Under the pieces are notes generated by a model. The model did not search any database, had not been told where the DNA came from, and was given only the letters and a program-made list of their open reading frames with translations. This document shows positions 4,899-6,942 of a stretch of 6,942 bases of DNA, one piece after another. Origin of the DNA: an uncultured Chitinophaga sp. (GTDB lineage: Bacteria; Bacteroidota; Bacteroidia; Chitinophagales; Chitinophagaceae); assembly GCF_946479755.1 (NCBI RefSeq), contig NZ_CAMLHC010000064.1, positions 1 through 6,942 on the forward strand, in the 5' to 3' direction. A program made the position numbers and the translations under genes. Every line of letters starts with the position of its first letter. Position 1 is the stretch's first letter.

Positions 4899-6942
4899 TT
4901 ATACTACTTCTTCTTTCAGGTATTCATCGCTGAGTTTCTTCTGGATTTCCGGGGGCACGGGCGCATATTCCGCAAACGCGGAGTGGATCTTTGCCTTGCC
5001 CTGTGTAACGTTACGCAAGGCGGCGAACAACTTATCCAGTTCAGCCTGTGGCGTGCGGGCTTTGATCACCTGGTACCCGTTCAGTGTATCCATGCCCGTT
5101 ATAACGCTGCGGCGGCTTTGCAATTCGCTCATGATGTCTCCCATCATGGTATCGGGTGCGGTGGCTTCCACATCGAACACCGGCTCCAGCAGCTGTGGAG
5201 CGGCCTGGTGGAAGGCGTCGCGGAAGGCCATCATACCGGCTATTTTAAAAGAGATATCGTTGCTGTCTACCGGGTGCATTTTACCATCGTATACGCTTAC
5301 CCGTATGTCGCGGACATAGGAGCCGGTGAGCGGGCCTTCCTGCATTTTTTCCATGACCCCTTTCAGGATGGAAGGCAGGAAGCGGCTGTCGATAGCGCCG
5401 CCTACGATGCAGTTATTGAATACCAGTTTACCGCCCCATTGCAGCGGTACTTCTTCCGTTTCCCGCACGGGGTATTCTTTCAGGGGAGGCATGCCTTCGA
5501 ACCAGGGTTCTATTTTCATATATACTTCCCCGAACTGGCCGGCGCCGCCGGACTGTTTTTTATGCCGGTAGGATGCCAGGGCGGGTTTGCGGATAGTTTC
5601 GCGGTAGGGTATTTTAGCCGGCAGGTAGGCTACCTGCATTTTATAGATATTTTCCAGGCGCCATTTGGTAACGAGCAGGTGCAGGTCGCCCTGGCCGTGG
5701 AGGATCACCTGTTTCAATTCCCGGTTGAATTCCACCAGCAGGGTAGGATCTTCCATGTGTAGTTCCGCCAGTACTTCACTGAGTTTTTCGTCATCGGCTT
5801 TGTTTTTAGCTTCAATAGCCACGCGGACTTTAGGGGTGGGGAACTGGATGGGATCTACCTGGATGGCTTTGTTTTTATCGGAGAGGGTCTGGTTGGTGAA
5901 GGTATTTTTCAGTTTGAGGGTACAACCAATGTCGCCGGCTTTGAGGGATTCGATGTTATTGCGGTTTTTGCCGTCCGCGATGAATATCTGGCTGATGCGC
6001 TCGGAGTTGTTGGTTTCCTCGTTGAACAGCTCCATGCCTGGTTTTATTTCGCCGGACATCACTTTAAAGAAAGAGAGACGTCCGACATGTGGCTCCTGCA
6101 GTGTTTTAAAGATGAAGAGGCAGGGGGGGCCGGCCGGGTCGCAGGGAATTTCCCTGCCGTCGTTAGCCATTTCTGCGGGCATTTCCGCGGCGGCGGGGGC
6201 TACGTTGTCGATGAAGCCCATAAGCCGGCCGCTGCCCATATCATTTTTGGCCGACAGGCAGAAAACGGGGAAGACCTGGTGTTTGAGCATGCCTATTTTG
6301 ATGCCCTGCCGAAGTTCGTCCTCATCGAGGCTGCCTTTTTCGAAGAATTGTTCCATGAGGGTATCATCGTTTTCCGCTGCTTTTTCCACCAGGGCGTTGT
6401 GAAGTGCTTCCGCTCTTTCCTTTTCGCTGTCGGGGATGGGGAGTTTTTCCGGTTTACCGCCTTTTTCCGGGAAGCGGTAGAGGGTCATTTTAAGCAGGTC
6501 GATGATCGCGTTAAAGCCGGGCCCCTGGTTGACCGGGTACTGCATAACGGTAACAGCGTTGCCCAGGATGCGGGTGGCGTCTTCCACGGTTTTGTTGAAG
6601 TTGGCCTGTTCTGTGTCCAGCTGGTTGACGGCCAGGATGGTGGGTTTCCGGTATTTATCCACATAATCCCAGATGAGTTCAGTGCCTACTTCCACGCCAT
6701 ACTGGGCATTGAGCAGGAGTACTGCGGTGTCGCATACACGGATGGAGGCGATTACTTCGCCGATAAAGTCTTCCAGGCCAGGGGTGTCTATGATATTGAT
6801 TTTGTAGTCTTTCCATTCGGAGTGCATTGTGGTGGCATAGACAGAGTTACCGCGTTCGTGCTCAATTTCGTGGTAATCCGAGATTGTGTTGTTCTCTTCT
6901 ACTGTTCCGCGCTTGCTGATGATACCGGCTTCAAACAGCATA
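4899..6942 (-). CDS. fusA2: Elongation factor G paralogue (EF-G2 type) with altered GTPase motifs; N-terminus outside window
   Basis: The reading frame is open from the right edge to TAA at 4899-4901 (680 complete codons seen). The first visible Met (6939-6941) aligns with a Met inside EF-G just after the P-loop, so the true start and the G1 motif lie beyond the window, about 40 residues away. Numbering from that Met: switch I ERGNSV (29-34; usual ERGITI), G3 DTPGLED (52-58; usual DTPGHVD), G4 NQLD (106-109; usual NKxD), G5 SAK (230-232). Domain II begins near 275, domain III near 370 (KADDEKL 381-387), domain IV near 445 and domain V near 585. Domain IV tip loops are intact: HKKQSGGAGQF (460-470) and HPVDSND (556-562), with H556 matching the His that contacts the codon-anticodon helix. 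EF-G drives tRNA-mRNA translocation. Loss of the G3 His suggests weak or absent GTP hydrolysis, as reported for Bacteroides thetaiotaomicron EF-G2. No ribosomal protein genes adjoin the visible part, so it is unlikely to be the housekeeping fusA. Confidence 0.9.
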   Translation of the reverse strand, partial: MLFEAGIISKRGTVEENNTISDYHEIEHERGNSVYATTMHSEWKDYKINIIDTPGLEDFIGEVIASIRVCDTAVLLLNAQYGVEVGTELIWDYVDKYRKPTILAVNQLDTEQANFNKTVEDATRILGNAVTVMQYPVNQGPGFNAIIDLLKMTLYRFPEKGGKPEKLPIPDSEKERAEALHNALVEKAAENDDTLMEQFFEKGSLDEDELRQGIKIGMLKHQVFPVFCLSAKNDMGSGRLMGFIDNVAPAAAEMPAEMANDGREIPCDPAGPPCLFIFKTLQEPHVGRLSFFKVMSGEIKPGMELFNEETNNSERISQIFIADGKNRNNIESLKAGDIGCTLKLKNTFTNQTLSDKNKAIQVDPIQFPTPKVRVAIEAKNKADDEKLSEVLAELHMEDPTLLVEFNRELKQVILHGQGDLHLLVTKWRLENIYKMQVAYLPAKIPYRETIRKPALASYRHKKQSGGAGQFGEVYMKIEPWFEGMPPLKEYPVRETEEVPLQWGGKLVFNNCIVGGAIDSRFLPSILKGVMEKMQEGPLTGSYVRDIRVSVYDGKMHPVDSNDISFKIAGMMAFRDAFHQAAPQLLEPVFDVEATAPDTMMGDIMSELQSRRSVITGMDTLNGYQVIKARTPQAELDKLFAALRNVTQGKAKIHSAFAEYAPVPPEIQKKLSDEYLKEEVV

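Noticed and set aside
4983..5762. 259-codon open frame on the + strand within the EF-G gene
   Set aside because: It is fully antisense to conserved EF-G domains III-V; the product shows no family motif and no promoter precedes it. The same holds for the + strand frame at 5665-6402.
6939..6941. ATG at the right edge as the true start of the EF-G gene
   Set aside because: Starting here would remove the P-loop that every EF-G has; the residues that follow (LFEAGII) match the part of EF-G just after G1, so this is an internal Met.

Overview
The window looks like chromosomal DNA from the phylum Bacteroidota, most likely the Chitinophaga/Chitinophagaceae neighbourhood. The evidence is a PorT-type gene tail (type IX secretion exists only in this phylum), a TAnnTTTG-type -7 promoter element, no Shine-Dalgarno sequences before the starts, and Bacteroidota-style variants of several proteins. 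The genus-level call is inference from protein style and moderate GC content. No tRNA, rRNA, CRISPR array, transposase or phage gene was seen.

Layout: (1) positions 1-383, + strand, the 3' end of a porT/sprT-like gene. (2) 384-430, a short gap with a good -7 box placed so close to the next ATG that the mRNA may be almost leaderless. (3) 431-1774, + strand, a complete dihydroorotase (pyrC) of de novo pyrimidine synthesis. (4) 1775-1939, a gap dominated by a 96-bp imperfect inverted repeat whose inner part resembles an intrinsic terminator. (5) 1940-3268, + strand, a short MutS-family ATPase without mismatch-recognition or Smr domains. (6) 3269-3365, a gap with nested inverted repeats. (7) 3366-4895, + strand, a complete ComM/YifB-type AAA+ ATPase. 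(8) 4899-6942, - strand, a large 3' part of a divergent EF-G paralogue that runs off the right edge; it meets comM tail to tail with a 3-bp gap.

The genes do not form an obvious single pathway. They are housekeeping and DNA/translation-maintenance genes: pyrimidine synthesis, a MutS-like ATPase, a helicase linked to natural transformation, and a specialised elongation factor. Each + strand gene has its own upstream gap, so separate transcription is plausible.

The most interesting item is the EF-G paralogue. Its G3 motif has Leu where translational GTPases have the catalytic His (DTPGL rather than DTPGH), and its G4 motif is NQLD instead of NKxD. The ribosome-contacting tip of domain IV, including the key His, is intact. 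This fits the EF-G2 type known from Bacteroides, which is reported to translocate without GTP hydrolysis. Next in interest are the large inverted repeat after pyrC, the HxH-to-QxH change at the pyrC metal site, and the minimal MutS protein. I found no clear evidence of a wholly undescribed multi-gene system.
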